From Bradyrhizobium sp. 186 (GTDB lineage Bacteria > Pseudomonadota > Alphaproteobacteria > Rhizobiales > Xanthobacteraceae): 64,000 nucleotides of DNA. A model generated the notes under the pieces. That model did no database searches and was not told the DNA's origin. It worked only from the letters and a program-made list of their open reading frames with translations. Both the position numbers and the translations under genes were made by a program. Shown here one piece after another: positions 1 to 8,859 of the stretch (its first letter is position 1; the number at the start of each line of letters is the position of its first letter). The stretch lies in NCBI RefSeq assembly GCF_023101685.1, contig NZ_CP082164.1, positions 8,060,001 through 8,124,000 of the forward strand, written 5' to 3'.

Positions 1-113
1 CCTGATTTTCCGGCACGCAACCAACGCATGCCGTCCAGGAGAGCAAAACCAGAATTGCCGGCGGCCGGGGAGCTCGTTTCTTGTGGGTGAAAAGGGGCAG
101 CGCAATCGGCAAA

Positions 114-872
114 CTAAGCGAACTGTTCGGCAGCAATTCGCTCGATTGTTTCGAGGGTTACGCCGGGCAAACCACGCTCATCAAGGTGTGCTTGCAACGG
201 ACCAATCACCTTTTCAAGGAAGGAGAAGAATGGCCCGCTGTCCACATAGAGCACGCCACCGCCTTGCACATCGATCGGGGTCTGCCGCCGCACGATGCGG
301 CCGCCGAAGGCCTTGAAGCTCACAGCCAGGCTTTCGGCAAGCGAGCGATTGGCGACATTGCGGGGACGACCACGCAGCCGCCGTTGATCTTCAAGTGCCC
401 TGCGGGCAGCCTTTGCAATGTTCGAGGCTGTCGCCCTTCTGGCTGTTGCCTCGAAATGCACCCGACGACGCCCAAACAGGTCCTGCAGATGCGTACCGGG
501 CTTTTCGGCGTCACGGCAGTAGTTGGACACGATGGCCCAGTGCACCCCTGGGGGAAGGCCCTTGGAGCGAAACAGCGCCGGCTGTTTTGCGATCCGCTCG
601 AGCCAGGCCCGGACGATGCCGGCCGAGGTATCGTGCGAGCAATGCGCTGCAACGGTCAACGCCGTTGCGATTCTCTCAATCGCGGCTTTCTCTTCTCCCG
701 CGAGTTGCCGCGGTCCGTCCACTCGCGGAATGTCGATGTCGTATATCTCGTAGAAGCCCGTCGGCTGCAAAATGGAGACGGCGTGGGGCGCCAGAGCCGA
801 ATAGATCGAGTCCCAGATCGACAGCCAGCTCGGCGCCGGCCGGTAGGATTCTGGACGGTAATGCTTCGGCAC
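114..872 (-). CDS. Hypothetical protein, 252 residues
   Basis: This open frame begins at an ATG and is complete. I do not recognise the family. The protein has no signal peptide and no membrane segment. It is rich in Arg and Ala, with a basic stretch around residues 135-175 that could bind nucleic acid, although no helix-turn-helix is clear. Its own upstream region is on the right, and the next gene on that side, at 1176, runs the other way. It lies at the left edge of a region full of mobile-element debris, so it may be accessory DNA. It was chosen over the overlapping plus-strand frame because its composition is protein-like throughout, while the opposite frame is Cys/Arg/His-rich, as antisense frames usually are. 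The function is unknown. Confidence 0.6.
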   Translation of the reverse strand: MPKHYRPESYRPAPSWLSIWDSIYSALAPHAVSILQPTGFYEIYDIDIPRVDGPRQLAGEEKAAIERIATALTVAAHCSHDTSAGIVRAWLERIAKQPALFRSKGLPPGVHWAIVSNYCRDAEKPGTHLQDLFGRRRVHFEATARRATASNIAKAARRALEDQRRLRGRPRNVANRSLAESLAVSFKAFGGRIVRRQTPIDVQGGGVLYVDSGPFFSFLEKVIGPLQAHLDERGLPGVTLETIERIAAEQFA

Positions 873-1175
873 GAGGGACGTCCTTTAGCACTCTACTCGC
901 TGAACACGGTTAACTTCACTCTTGCACGAAATTACACAAATTGTGCGAGCACGCGCGGATAGTCGGTCGCCACTGACCTCGCGACGACACGCATAGCGGC
1001 AACGCTCGGCAGACCCAGAGCGCAAGCCGATGCGTTGGCATGAGCGTTAGGCTCAAACTTCGTTGGCCGCCCGCATCGATCCCAAGCCGTGCCTCGTGAC
1101 GGGGCAGGACACTTTGAGGAATACGCTTTCGAGGACTTGCGCGGAAGACGAATCAAATGAACATCCACAGCGAGG
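873..1175. other. Intergenic stretch, no gene recognised
   Basis: This is the divergent spacer between the minus-strand gene ending at 114 and the plus-strand gene at 1176. It must hold any promoters for both. I see no convincing gene or strong palindrome in it. Confidence 0.5.
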
Positions 1176-1559
1176 TTGACCTTAGCTCAACGTAGAGACG
1201 AAGCCAGAGGCCAATTCGTTAAGAAAGTTCAAATGTATTACACAAAAAAGGCTGCGCTGCGCCTGGATCAGCAACGGAGCTCGCTGCAAAGGCAGCATAA
1301 GTCGCTTCTTGTCGATCTCACCAAAAACCCGGGCCGGCCACCCTCCGTGAAGCTCGCCGAGAGCATCGAAAGCCTTCGGCTTGCTCTCAAGCAGTCAATG
1401 ATCGAGAACATCGAGATTTCGAGAACGCTGATCAAGCGCATGGACGTGCTGAACATGGGCAGTATGGGCGACGCAACCCTCGCACAAAGACGTCTCAGCC
1501 ATGTCTATAGCGATATAACAAAAACGCTGGGCGAGCTCGACAAGAGCGCCGCACGATAA
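1176..1559 (+). CDS. Small hypothetical helical protein
   Basis: This frame encodes 127 residues from a TTG, or about 109 from the ATG at 1230. The protein is charged, rich in Lys, Arg, Gln, Ser and Leu, and looks wholly alpha-helical with coiled-coil character around residues 20-90. There is no signal peptide, no membrane segment and no Cys. I do not recognise a family. The start is uncertain because neither candidate has a strong ribosome-binding site. It stops about 210 bases before the IS110 transposase and may be an accessory gene next to the insertion. The even, soluble-protein composition favours a real gene, but this remains uncertain. Confidence 0.45.
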   Translation: MTLAQRRDEARGQFVKKVQMYYTKKAALRLDQQRSSLQRQHKSLLVDLTKNPGRPPSVKLAESIESLRLALKQSMIENIEISRTLIKRMDVLNMGSMGDATLAQRRLSHVYSDITKTLGELDKSAAR

Positions 1560-1706
1560 GGCTTTAAACGACAAGGTGAGAAGGAGTGTTGACGACGTCC
1601 CTCCTGACCCGCCCAGTCAAGCTGTAGCCAAGCATTTTGCGACGGGGCGGCGATTGAGAAAAGGCACCCAGACGCTGCGACCCAATGTCCGTTAATGAGA
1701 TGGTCC

Positions 1707-1743
1707 GGCCGTGCTCCGGCCCTGCCAGCACGACAAGCTGGCA
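1707..1743 (+). repeat. Tandem hairpins just upstream of the IS110 transposase
   Basis: Positions 1707-1711 pair with 1717-1721 (GGCCG with CGGCC, 5-base loop). Positions 1723-1729 pair perfectly with 1737-1743 (TGCCAGC with GCTGGCA, 7-base loop). Both stems lie in the leader within 65 bases of the transposase ATG. They could hold down translation of the transposase or belong to a structured element RNA. Both roles are inferred. Confidence 0.45.
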
Positions 1744-1769
1744 AGGGGCGCCCAAGACAGGAGCACGCC

Positions 1770-2834
1770 ATGTCTCAGAAACTCAGCTCAGCGATCGCCG
1801 TGATAGGCATCGATATCGGCAAGAACTCGTTCCACATCGTGGGCCACGATCAGCGCGGCGCAATCGTGCTGCGGCAGAAGTGGTCACGCGGCCAGGTAGA
1901 AGCACGGCTCGCCAACCTGCCAGCGTGCTTAATCGGTATGGAGGCCTGCGTCGGCGCGCATCATCTCAGTCGCAAGCTCCAAATGCTCGGCCACGACGCC
2001 CGACTGATGCCCGCGAAATACGTGCGCCCCTATTCGAAGGGACAGAAGAATGACTTCCGTGATGCGGAAGCCATCGCCGAGGCTGTCCAACGCCCGACCA
2101 TGAAGTTCGTCGCGACCAAGACCGCCGACCAGCTCGACCTGCAGGCGCTGCACCGCGTGCGCGAGCGATTGGTCGGTCAGCGTACCGGCGTCATCAATCA
2201 GATCCGTGCGTTCCTGCTGGAGCGGGGCATCGCCGTGCGGCAAGGCCTGCGTTCGCTGCGGTCCGAGTTGCCGGGTATTCTCGCGACGCGCACCGATGTC
2301 CTCGCGCCTCGCATGTTGCGCATCATCGAGGACCTGGCAGGAGACTGGCGCCGACTGGACGCGCGCATTGAGGACCTCTCCAGCGAGATCGAAGCATTGG
2401 CTCGTCAAGACAAAGGCTGCGAGCGACTGATGACGGTCCCGGGCATCGGCCCGATCATCTCGAGCGCGATGGTAGCCGCGATCGGCACTGGAGACGTGTT
2501 CTCGAAAGGCCGCGACTTCGGCGCCTGGCTTGGACTGGTGCCGAAGCAGATATCGACAGGCGACCGCACGATCCTCGGCAAGATATCAAGGCGCGGCAAT
2601 CGCTACCTGCGCGTTCTGTTCGTGCAAGCCGCGTGGGTTGTGCTGGTCAAGGTAAAGTGTTGGGAGCGCTATGGCCTCAAATCTTGGATCGAAGCCGCCA
2701 AGAAACGATTGCACCACAACGTGCTGGCGATTGCGCTCGCCAACAAGCTCGCCCGCATCGCCTGGGCGGTTCTCAACAAGGGGCGCGCCTTCGAGTGCGT
2801 CAAGACAGATGAGATGGCGTCCCGACCTGCTTGA
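1770..2834 (+). CDS. IS110-family transposase (DEDD recombinase)
   Basis: The 354-residue protein starts at the ATG at 1770, which follows a Shine-Dalgarno-like ACAGGAG; the frame also opens further upstream, but that part reads through the element leader. The N-terminal half is the RuvC-like DEDD domain, with GIDIGKNSFH near residue 14, GMEAC near 57 and DFRDAEAI near 93. The C-terminal half is the Transposase_20 domain, with the helix-hairpin-helix-like VPGIGPIISSAM near 229 and the downstream GxRTILGKISRRGN region carrying the conserved serine neighbourhood. The length is typical and no frameshift is seen, so the enzyme may be active. Family members recombine element and target using a structured guide RNA from the element's own non-coding end. 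Confidence 0.93.
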   Translation: MSQKLSSAIAVIGIDIGKNSFHIVGHDQRGAIVLRQKWSRGQVEARLANLPACLIGMEACVGAHHLSRKLQMLGHDARLMPAKYVRPYSKGQKNDFRDAEAIAEAVQRPTMKFVATKTADQLDLQALHRVRERLVGQRTGVINQIRAFLLERGIAVRQGLRSLRSELPGILATRTDVLAPRMLRIIEDLAGDWRRLDARIEDLSSEIEALARQDKGCERLMTVPGIGPIISSAMVAAIGTGDVFSKGRDFGAWLGLVPKQISTGDRTILGKISRRGNRYLRVLFVQAAWVVLVKVKCWERYGLKSWIEAAKKRLHHNVLAIALANKLARIAWAVLNKGRAFECVKTDEMASRPA

Positions 2835-2844
2835 TCCTCGCGCC

Positions 2845-2935
2845 GTGCTCGGGGCCGTCAAGGCGCAGCCTGGCAGCGGTCGAGCAAGCCGTCAGGACAG
2901 CACGACGGCCGGCCTTGACGGCCCTTGCGCGCGGC
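2845..2935 (+). ncRNA. Candidate bridge-RNA segment of the IS110/IS1111-type element
   Basis: Just after the transposase stop, GGGCCGTCAAGGC at 2852-2864 is perfectly complementary to GCCTTGACGGCCC at 2912-2924. This gives a 13-base-pair stem around a 47-base loop that itself contains short complementary segments. A folded RNA at this place matches the IS1111-group layout, where the bridge RNA is encoded downstream of the recombinase. No promoter or expression evidence is visible. The fold is seen in the sequence, and the RNA identity is inferred. Confidence 0.35.
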
Positions 2936-3000
2936 GCGTCTGCGCGCGCAGGCCGGGACGAAGGAACGACCGCCAGGCACGAACAAAGGAACAGTGCGAA

Positions 3001-3636
3001 GTGAGGAGCTATCGATGACGTAACCAACATCCCTTACCCGCCGAGGTCTGCGAGAGGATGAGACGACGATGGAGAATCGGTCTTCCCGGCGCATGCGAAC
3101 ACGGGTGACCCGAATGGCCCCTTCGAGGCCTGTCCGCTAATTAGCTCGAATGCGCGCCGATATCCATGATGGCCCGGAGCACAACACGCTCCAATCAGAG
3201 GCCGGATACATTGATGCAAGACCGCATCTGCCAGGTTGACGAAACCTCTTGCAACGCGCGGCCGGACCATACATTTGGGTCACAGGCTGACTTCGACAAC
3301 CTGCATGACCTGGTTCGCTTATCTCCTGAAAGCAAGAAATTGCAGCCCTCTGAGCAGAGGTCAGCCACGGGCCAACAGGCGACGTTCGTTAGCCGGCACG
3401 GCGACCGTCAGAGAAAGGCCACTCTGCTGCCGGTCCCCGAAGGCCATCTCGGGAGATGGCGAAGATTATTTCTACCTGCCCTGCGGTAGCCTTAAGGCCT
3501 TCGTTGGATATTGACTCGCCTCTTGCGGCACGGACGATCTGGCAGCAGCTTTCACAGGTCAAGTAGGTACCGGCGGACAATGATTTCTGTTGTTGTCGGG
3601 TCACGACAGCATGCCGGTTGACCTACGATCTCTACG
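3001..3636. other. Intergenic DNA without a supported gene
   Basis: Several short frames exist on both strands, such as the one at 3166-3489. None has a good ribosome-binding site or a protein-like composition. The stretch probably holds the right end of the IS110 element and the promoter of the GH17 gene. Nothing else is recognised. Confidence 0.45.
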
Positions 3637-5250
3637 TTGGAGGGTCGAACTATTTCGCTTCGCACGCCTCTGGCGCTTCTCATCATATCCCTAGGTGCGA
3701 TCGCCGCGGTGTGGTGGTGGCTGGCCATACCGATCAACTTGGCGCGCGCACCGATCGATCCGAATGCCAAACTGCAATGCATATCCTACGCGCCCTTCCG
3801 CAACAACCAAACGTCAGAGTCGCCGACACCAGTGCCGCGGGACCAGATCGCGGAAGATCTCGCCCAGCTTGCCAAAATAACCGACTGTATCCGTACCTAT
3901 GCGACTGATCTTGGTCTCGATCAGATCCCCGAACTTGCGTCCAAGGTGGGGCTGAAAGTCATTCAGGGAATTTGGCTCGATAGGGACCGACAGAAGAACG
4001 CGACGCAGATATCCACGGGCATACGCCTCGCCCAGCAATATCCGGAAACCATCACCGCACTCGTGGTCGGCAATGAGGTTCTGTTGCATCGGAAGATGAC
4101 GCCTTCCGACCTTGCTGCCTTAATCCGCTCGGTCAAGGCACAAGTGCCGGTCCCCGTCACCTATTCCGACGTCTGGGAGTACTGGCTGCGCTATCGGGAA
4201 CTCGATGACGCCGTCGATTTCGTCACCGTTCATATCCTGCCATATTGGGAAAATGTCCCGGTCCCGGCGAAATCTGCCGCTGCTCACGTCGACGCCGTCC
4301 GAAAGCAGGTGGCGTCGGCGTTTCCGGGCAAGGAAATCCTGATTGGAGAAACTGGTTGGCCGAGCGAAGGGCGGATGCGCGATTCGGCGCTACCGTCGCG
4401 CACCAATCAGGCGCGGGTGATCTCGGAGGTCCTCGATGTTGCCCGGCGCGAGAATTTCCGCGTCAACCTGTTCGAGGCGTATGATGAATTGTGGAAGCAT
4501 GAGTTCGAGGGCACCGTCGGCGGATCGTGGGGCTTATTCGATTCCGCGCAGCGCACGCTGAAATATCCGCCCGGCATCCCCGTCAGCAATTATCCGCTCT
4601 GGAAACTGCAAATGAGCAGCGGAATGGCGCTGGCGATCCTGGTGTTCGGCGCTGCATGGCTGACCTCGCGCCGGAAGCCCTCGCAGCCCCGGCTCGTCTC
4701 ATGGTTTGCGGTCGGAATATCGGCAACCACCGCCGGAGTCCTGTTTGGGGTGGCCGCTCAAAAGATGTTCTATGAAAGCTACGACGCGGGCAGCTGGCTT
4801 CTGTGGGGCGCACTTCTGGTGGCGGCAACTGCCTCGCCGCTGTTCGGCGCCAACGCCCTGATGTCCGGGCGCGCACCGCCCACATTTCTGGAATTGCTGG
4901 GTCCGAAGGACTACCGGACCCCATCGGGGCTGGCGATCATGCACGGATTGATCTTGATCGTAACCATCGTGATCGGCACGGAGACCGCGCTGGGCTTTAT
5001 GTTTGACCCGCGCGAAAAGGATTTTCCTTTTGCGGCCCTCACTATGGCGGCGGTCCCTTTTGCGGCTATGACGCAGCTCAATCGCCCCAAGAAAGGAATC
5101 CGCCCCATGGCGGAAGCGATATTTGCCGGCGTATTCTTGGTGGCAGCCATCTATGCGGCGCTTAGCGAAGGGCCGGACAATTGGCAGTCGCTGTGGACTT
5201 GTGCTGCCTATATACTGCTTGCGGTTACGCTGTGGCGGGCGCGCGCTTGA
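3637..5250 (+). CDS. Membrane-bound glycoside hydrolase family 17 / beta-(1,6)-glucan synthase-like protein (NdvC type)
   Basis: The protein has about 537 residues: one N-terminal membrane anchor (about residues 8-30), a periplasmic GH17 barrel (about 45-325) and seven C-terminal membrane spans. The GH17 acid/base and nucleophile glutamates are visible as Glu147 in VVGNEV and Glu238 in GETGWPSEG. In Bradyrhizobium the related NdvC is needed for beta-1,6 linkages in cyclic beta-(1,3)/(1,6)-glucans, so this enzyme may act as a transglycosylase rather than a hydrolase. NdvB is not in the window, so this is probably a paralogue rather than ndvC itself. The start is uncertain: the frame opens with TTG at 3637, but GGAGGG at 3639-3644 would suit a start a few codons later. 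Confidence 0.85.
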   Translation: MEGRTISLRTPLALLIISLGAIAAVWWWLAIPINLARAPIDPNAKLQCISYAPFRNNQTSESPTPVPRDQIAEDLAQLAKITDCIRTYATDLGLDQIPELASKVGLKVIQGIWLDRDRQKNATQISTGIRLAQQYPETITALVVGNEVLLHRKMTPSDLAALIRSVKAQVPVPVTYSDVWEYWLRYRELDDAVDFVTVHILPYWENVPVPAKSAAAHVDAVRKQVASAFPGKEILIGETGWPSEGRMRDSALPSRTNQARVISEVLDVARRENFRVNLFEAYDELWKHEFEGTVGGSWGLFDSAQRTLKYPPGIPVSNYPLWKLQMSSGMALAILVFGAAWLTSRRKPSQPRLVSWFAVGISATTAGVLFGVAAQKMFYESYDAGSWLLWGALLVAATASPLFGANALMSGRAPPTFLELLGPKDYRTPSGLAIMHGLILIVTIVIGTETALGFMFDPREKDFPFAALTMAAVPFAAMTQLNRPKKGIRPMAEAIFAGVFLVAAIYAALSEGPDNWQSLWTCAAYILLAVTLWRARA

Positions 5251-5356
5251 GAAAACCTGGCCAGCCGACTTCCGTTAATGGGTCAATCGCGTCATTTTGG
5301 CCGTGGGCTAACCACCTCCGGTTTGCCCCCAGCTCCGGACATCTCGCTGCACCGCG

Positions 5357-6292
5357 CTAAGTGACGTGATGGGCCAACGATCGGGATAGGGGGGAGCCTT
5401 GCGGCTCCACCCCTCCCACACCACCGTACGTACGGGTCCGTATACGGCGGTTCGAGAAGTTACGCTGACGCGCTTCGATCAAGGACAGGAACCCGAGCGA
5501 TTTGAAGTGGGCATTGGAGAGTCCAACAGAGAGGGCTTTGCTCCGGGCGAGGTGCCAGGGTCCACGGCCGCTACCGGCCATGTTGCGCAATTCCCCCGAG
5601 ACTCCCAGCGCGATGAGTGCTGCTCGACGACGTCCTGGTGTTTTCCATTGGCGCCAAAGAGCGGCCCGCAATCGCAAGCGGACCCAACGAGTGAGGGCGA
5701 TCAACACCTCGGGCGTTTCGCAGAAGCCGAAATAGCCACGCCAGCCCCGCATATACTTGGCCAGTTCCTCCATTGTCGTCTTGATGCTGACGCCCTTGGC
5801 CCTTCGCGTAGTATCTCGGATTCGCTGCTTGAACCGTTCCAGCGATTTCGGCGCGATCGTGCGCTTGATGCATGGACCAGCCGTGAAGCTGAACCCGAGG
5901 AACTTTCGTTCCTGCGGTCGTGCCACCGCACTCTTCGCCTCATTCACCTTGAGCTTGAGCTTTTGTGTGATGAAGCGCGAGATGCTCTCCATCACCCGCT
6001 GACCCGCGCGTTCGCTGCGAACGTAGATGTTGCAGTCGTCCGCATAACGGACAAAGCGGTGTCCCCGGTGCTCCAGTTCGCGGTCGAGTTCGTCGAGTAC
6101 GAGGTTACTTAGCAGTGGCGAAAGCGGTCCTCCTTGCGGAGTTCCTTCCACGCTGGGGCTGACCAGTCCGTTCTCCATCACCCCGGCATTCAGGAATGCC
6201 CGGATGAGCTTCAACAGCCGCTTGTCCCCGACGCGCTTGGCGATCTGGCCCATCAGTTTGTCGTGATTGACTCGATCAAAGGAAGCGGCCAC
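5357..6292 (-). pseudogene. ltrA: Group II intron reverse transcriptase/maturase, N-terminally truncated
   Basis: The remaining 311 codons begin within reverse transcriptase motif 3 (FDRVNHDKL) and include the GTPQGGPLSPLLSN motif, the YADD catalytic box near residue 83, the domain X maturase region and the group II C-terminal domain. Roughly the first 100 or more residues are absent. The GTG at 6292 is only the first available start after the breakpoint and is unlikely to be used. The frame runs through the domain V/VI RNA and stops 23 bases past the intron end. What remains has no frameshift, so the truncation appears fairly recent. Confidence 0.8.
5380..6285 (-). mobile_element. Group II intron, 5'-truncated fragment
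   Basis: On the minus strand the fragment carries the 3' two thirds of the maturase frame. After it come a domain V-like hairpin near 5425-5460 (arms ACCGCCGTA and TACGGTGGT, one G-U pair) and a domain VI-like hairpin with GGAGCC-GCAA-GGCTCC. It ends with the typical CCTATCCCGAT at 5380. The intron 5' half, including RNA domains I-III and the first part of the reverse transcriptase, is missing. The break lies around 6281-6290. Without domain I the intron cannot splice on its own. Confidence 0.75.
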
Positions 6293-6798
6293 AGACTACC
6301 CATCACCGTGATATTCCAGATTCGCTGACCATCACCCGCGAGCGCCACGCCTTCGAAGGCCAGTCGCTGGCCGTGATCAGCAGCATCCGGCGGCGCGGCG
6401 TCCTCCTCGTTCTCGTGGTCTTGCCAGACGGTAGCCGCTCGCTGATTCCGGCCAACTGGACCGATTGGAACGCCGAGCAGGCAAGGCGAACGCCGGCGAA
6501 CGATGCTGGTGGTGCCCACGATCTCGGCCGGCTTGGCGATTTGCTCCACCTGCGCAAGATCATTGACGCTCTCTACGACCGACCCGTCGAGTCGGTGCAG
6601 TGCAAGGAGAGCAACCATGCAACTGAACCTGGCCTTTCTCGACCGCCCCGATCTTCCACCGAACCCCTTTCCAGCAGCCCCGTCGGCGACGGCGTGGGAG
6701 CAGCTCGACGAAGCCTCGCGCGTCGCAGCGCTCGAGATCCTCGCACGTCTCATCGCCCGCATGATCTCGGCCAGGTCGACGAGGGAGGCAAGCGATGA
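6293..6798 (+). pseudogene. DUF5372-like protein, 5'-truncated
   Basis: The frame reads in from the breakpoint with the intron. It contains the segments ITRERHAFEGQSL, LVLPDGSRSLIP and NWTDWN, which resemble the DUF5372 proteins found upstream of serine-recombinase modules in rhizobia. No start codon lies ahead of the conserved part, so the 5' end is lost. The frame runs on to 6798 and overlaps the next small gene, as in intact versions of the module as I recall them. The function of the family is unknown. Confidence 0.5.
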
Positions 6799-6802
6799 AT
6801 GA
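6617..6802 (+). CDS. Small accessory protein of a recombinase module
   Basis: The product has 61 residues, starts at ATG 6617 behind AAGGAGAG, and is an acidic then helical peptide (LDEASRVAALEILARLI near residues 33-49). Small proteins of this kind sit between a DUF5372 gene and a large serine recombinase in many rhizobial elements. Here it overlaps the remaining recombinase start by 8 bases, which suggests coupled translation in the original element. The gene itself is complete, but both neighbours are broken, so it is probably a relic. Its function is unknown. Confidence 0.5.
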   Translation: MQLNLAFLDRPDLPPNPFPAAPSATAWEQLDEASRVAALEILARLIARMISARSTREASDE

Positions 6803-6851
6803 ACGCGCCAAGATCACGGCCAGCCATCTGTCCCGCCAGGCCATCGTCTAA
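6795..6851 (+). pseudogene. Remnant start of a site-specific (serine) recombinase
   Basis: Only 18 codons remain (MNERAKITASHLSRQAIV, then a stop). The peptide matches the start of the resolvase-type recombinases that follow the DUF5372/small-protein pair, where the next residues are usually YVRQS. After the codon for Val the DNA changes to IS1182 sequence, and the stop at 6849-6851 comes from that junction. Confidence 0.5.
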
Positions 6852-7999
6852 CCGGGCAGTTGGCGCCGGACTTCAAGACCATCGCGGATTTCCGCAAGGA
6901 GAATGGCAAGGCCATTCGTGAGGTCTGCCGCGAGTTCGTCGCGCTGTGCCGCAAGCTTGACCTGCTTGTTGCAGCGAGCGTCGCCATCGATGGGTCGAAG
7001 TTCAAGGCCGTCAATGCGCGGGACAAGAACTTCACTGAGGCGAAGATGAAGCGACGGCTGGAGCGGATCGACGAGAGCATCGCCCGGTATCTCTCGCAGC
7101 TCGAGACCGCCGATCGGCATGGCGATGCAGTGCCAGAGGCGAAAGTTGCGAGGTTGAAGGGCAAGATCGAGAAGCTCAAGGAGGAGATCGTCCGGCTCAA
7201 CGCGATCAATGCGGAGATGATGAAGAGCGAGGACAAGCAGATCTCGCTGACCGATCCTGACGCGCGCTCGATGGCGACGAGTGGCAAGGACACCGGGATC
7301 GTTGGCTATAACGTGCAGATCGCAGTTGATACGCAGCATCATCTCATCGTGGCTCACGAGGTGACCAACGTGGGCACCGATCGCCACCAACTCGCCAACA
7401 TGGCTAGGCAGGCTCGCGACGAGATGGCTGTCGAGACACTAGAAGTCGTGGCAGACCGCGGCTATTACGATGGAGAGGAGATCAGGGCCTGCGAGGAAGC
7501 CGACATCACGGTGACGTTGCCGAAGCCGATGACTTCGGGCGCCAAAGCTGCTGGCCGCTTCGGCAAACAGGACTTCGTCTATGTCGCCGCCGACGATGTT
7601 TATCGCTGTCCCGCCGGCGAGCGGCTAACCTATCACTATACGAACGTAGAGGATGGAAAGACACTGCGCCGCTATTGGACGAGCACCTGCAAAACCTGCG
7701 CGCTCAAAGCTCAGTGCACGACAGCCCCCGAGCGCCGCATCTCACGCTGGGAGCACGAGGCCGTTCTGGAGAAAGTTCAGGATCGGCTCCATCACAACCC
7801 CAATGCAATGGGTGTCCGCCGTCAGACAGCGGAGCATCCGTTCGGCACGATGAAGTGTTGGATGGGAGCAACGCACTTTCTCACGAAAAAGCTACCAAAG
7901 GTGGCCACCGAGATGGCGCTCAACGTGCTCGCCTACAACATGAAGCGCGTGATGATGATCGTGGGCGTAGGTGGATTGCTGGAGGCGATGCAGGCGTGA
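6848..7999 (+). pseudogene. IS1182-family transposase, N-terminally truncated
   Basis: The frame enters as LTGQLAPDFKTIADFR, which lies internally in full-length IS1182 transposases of about 450-480 residues. It therefore lacks roughly the first 90-100 residues. The rest is intact: the DDE-type catalytic region with IDGSKFKAVN (residue 43 on), the coiled insert, DPDARSM, VADRGYYDGEEI, a zinc-like CPAGE...CKTC..KAQC cluster, and HPFGTMKCWMG near the C-terminus. The TTG at 6860 is the first start in frame and probably is not functional. The gene is fused at its 5' side to the recombinase remnant, which marks a deletion or one-ended recombination. Confidence 0.85.
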
Positions 8000-8314
8000 G
8001 GCCGGCCGCTGCGCGACCAAATCAGCGCCTACACGGAGCTCCTGGTTGCCAGGGAGATGACCGGAGGTCGATTCCACCGAATTAGAAGCTCGACGGCCGC
8101 GAAATGCGCCGTGGCGCCCCAAGTTGCGCGATTTTCACACGGCCTGGGCCCTAAGGCGAAGTACGGCGGGATCTGAAATCGTCTGCTTATCGGGGTAGAC
8201 CGGTGACCGGACAACTGCCAAAGCGTCGCTTTTGACCCATTCTCGGAAGTAGGCCCTAGTCTAGTCCAGCAGCGGCCCGATATGCTTTGATGCGTGGGGC
8301 TGGAACTGAGACGC
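8000..8314. other. Non-coding stretch after the IS1182 fragment
   Basis: The first part, to about 8150, resembles the 3' non-coding end of an IS1182-type element. The rest has no supported gene. No clear terminal inverted repeat can be paired because the left end of the element is missing. Confidence 0.4.
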
Positions 8315-8326
8315 ATGGGTGGCCTC

Positions 8327-8629
8327 ATGTACATAGTCATTCGAAAGTACACCAAGGTTCGTTCGGTTGCGGATGCTGCCCGTCGCGCCAAAAGCGGCAT
8401 CGGTCAGATCCTAAGGGAATCGCACGGTTTCAGATCTTATTATGTACTGGACGGGGGCGAAGGCGTCGGTGTCGCTGTGATGATATTCGAGGACCGCGAA
8501 AGCGCCATTGCCGCGAACGATAAAGTACTGAAGTTTGTTCAAGCAAGCCTGCTTGACCTTAATCTTGGAGACCCCGAAATCATCGCCGGGGAAGTTTTGG
8601 TTGATATGAATATAGAATCTGATGCGTAA
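8327..8629 (+). CDS. Small ABM-like (dimeric alpha/beta barrel) hypothetical protein
   Basis: About 100 residues start at MYIVIRKY; an ATG four codons upstream at 8315 is also possible. The pattern of a beta strand (YIVIRKY), a helix (SVADAARRA), GFRSYYVLD, a strand (VGVAVMIFED) and a helix with A-x-AAN is that of the small ferredoxin-like fold seen in antibiotic-biosynthesis-monooxygenase-type proteins. Similar small proteins are common in Bradyrhizobium and usually have no assigned role. No catalytic residues can be named. It stands alone between mobile-element remains. Confidence 0.65.
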   Translation: MYIVIRKYTKVRSVADAARRAKSGIGQILRESHGFRSYYVLDGGEGVGVAVMIFEDRESAIAANDKVLKFVQASLLDLNLGDPEIIAGEVLVDMNIESDA

Positions 8630-8859
8630 TTGTTTGCAAAAAAGGGTACTCATCCGCTACGAGCACAAGCACGGCGTCGAGCGGCGGCCGTAGCGTTCGC
8701 CAACAAGAAAAGTCGTGTTCACTTTGACCTTTGCGCGTGAACGCAAGGTCTTCACTCAGAAAACTGTCCAGAGGGGTGCACGCGCGATCTCGCCTATTGG
8801 CGGCGGGCTCAATTGGTCAGCGCAACACTCTAATCTTTTAGCAAAGATGGAGTGTGGAC

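Larger units (their letters stand above)
1560..3000 (+). mobile_element. IS110-family insertion sequence (ends approximate)
   Basis: The element is recognised from its single intact transposase. IS110-type elements lack classical terminal inverted repeats and often make no target duplication, so the ends cannot be fixed from one copy. The limits given are only the surrounding non-coding DNA. The 5' flank holds two hairpins just before the transposase. The 3' flank holds a long perfect inverted repeat. Known members of this family make a structured bridge RNA from one non-coding end, upstream in the IS110 group and downstream in the IS1111 group. Confidence 0.6.

Noticed and set aside
81..962. 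293-residue frame opposite the first hypothetical gene
   Set aside because: It has a high Cys/Arg/His content and no ribosome-binding site. The minus frame has a more natural composition and a normal ATG start.
3166..3489. Possible 107-residue gene after the IS110 element
   Set aside because: The composition is not protein-like, there is no ribosome-binding site, and no recognisable family segment is present.
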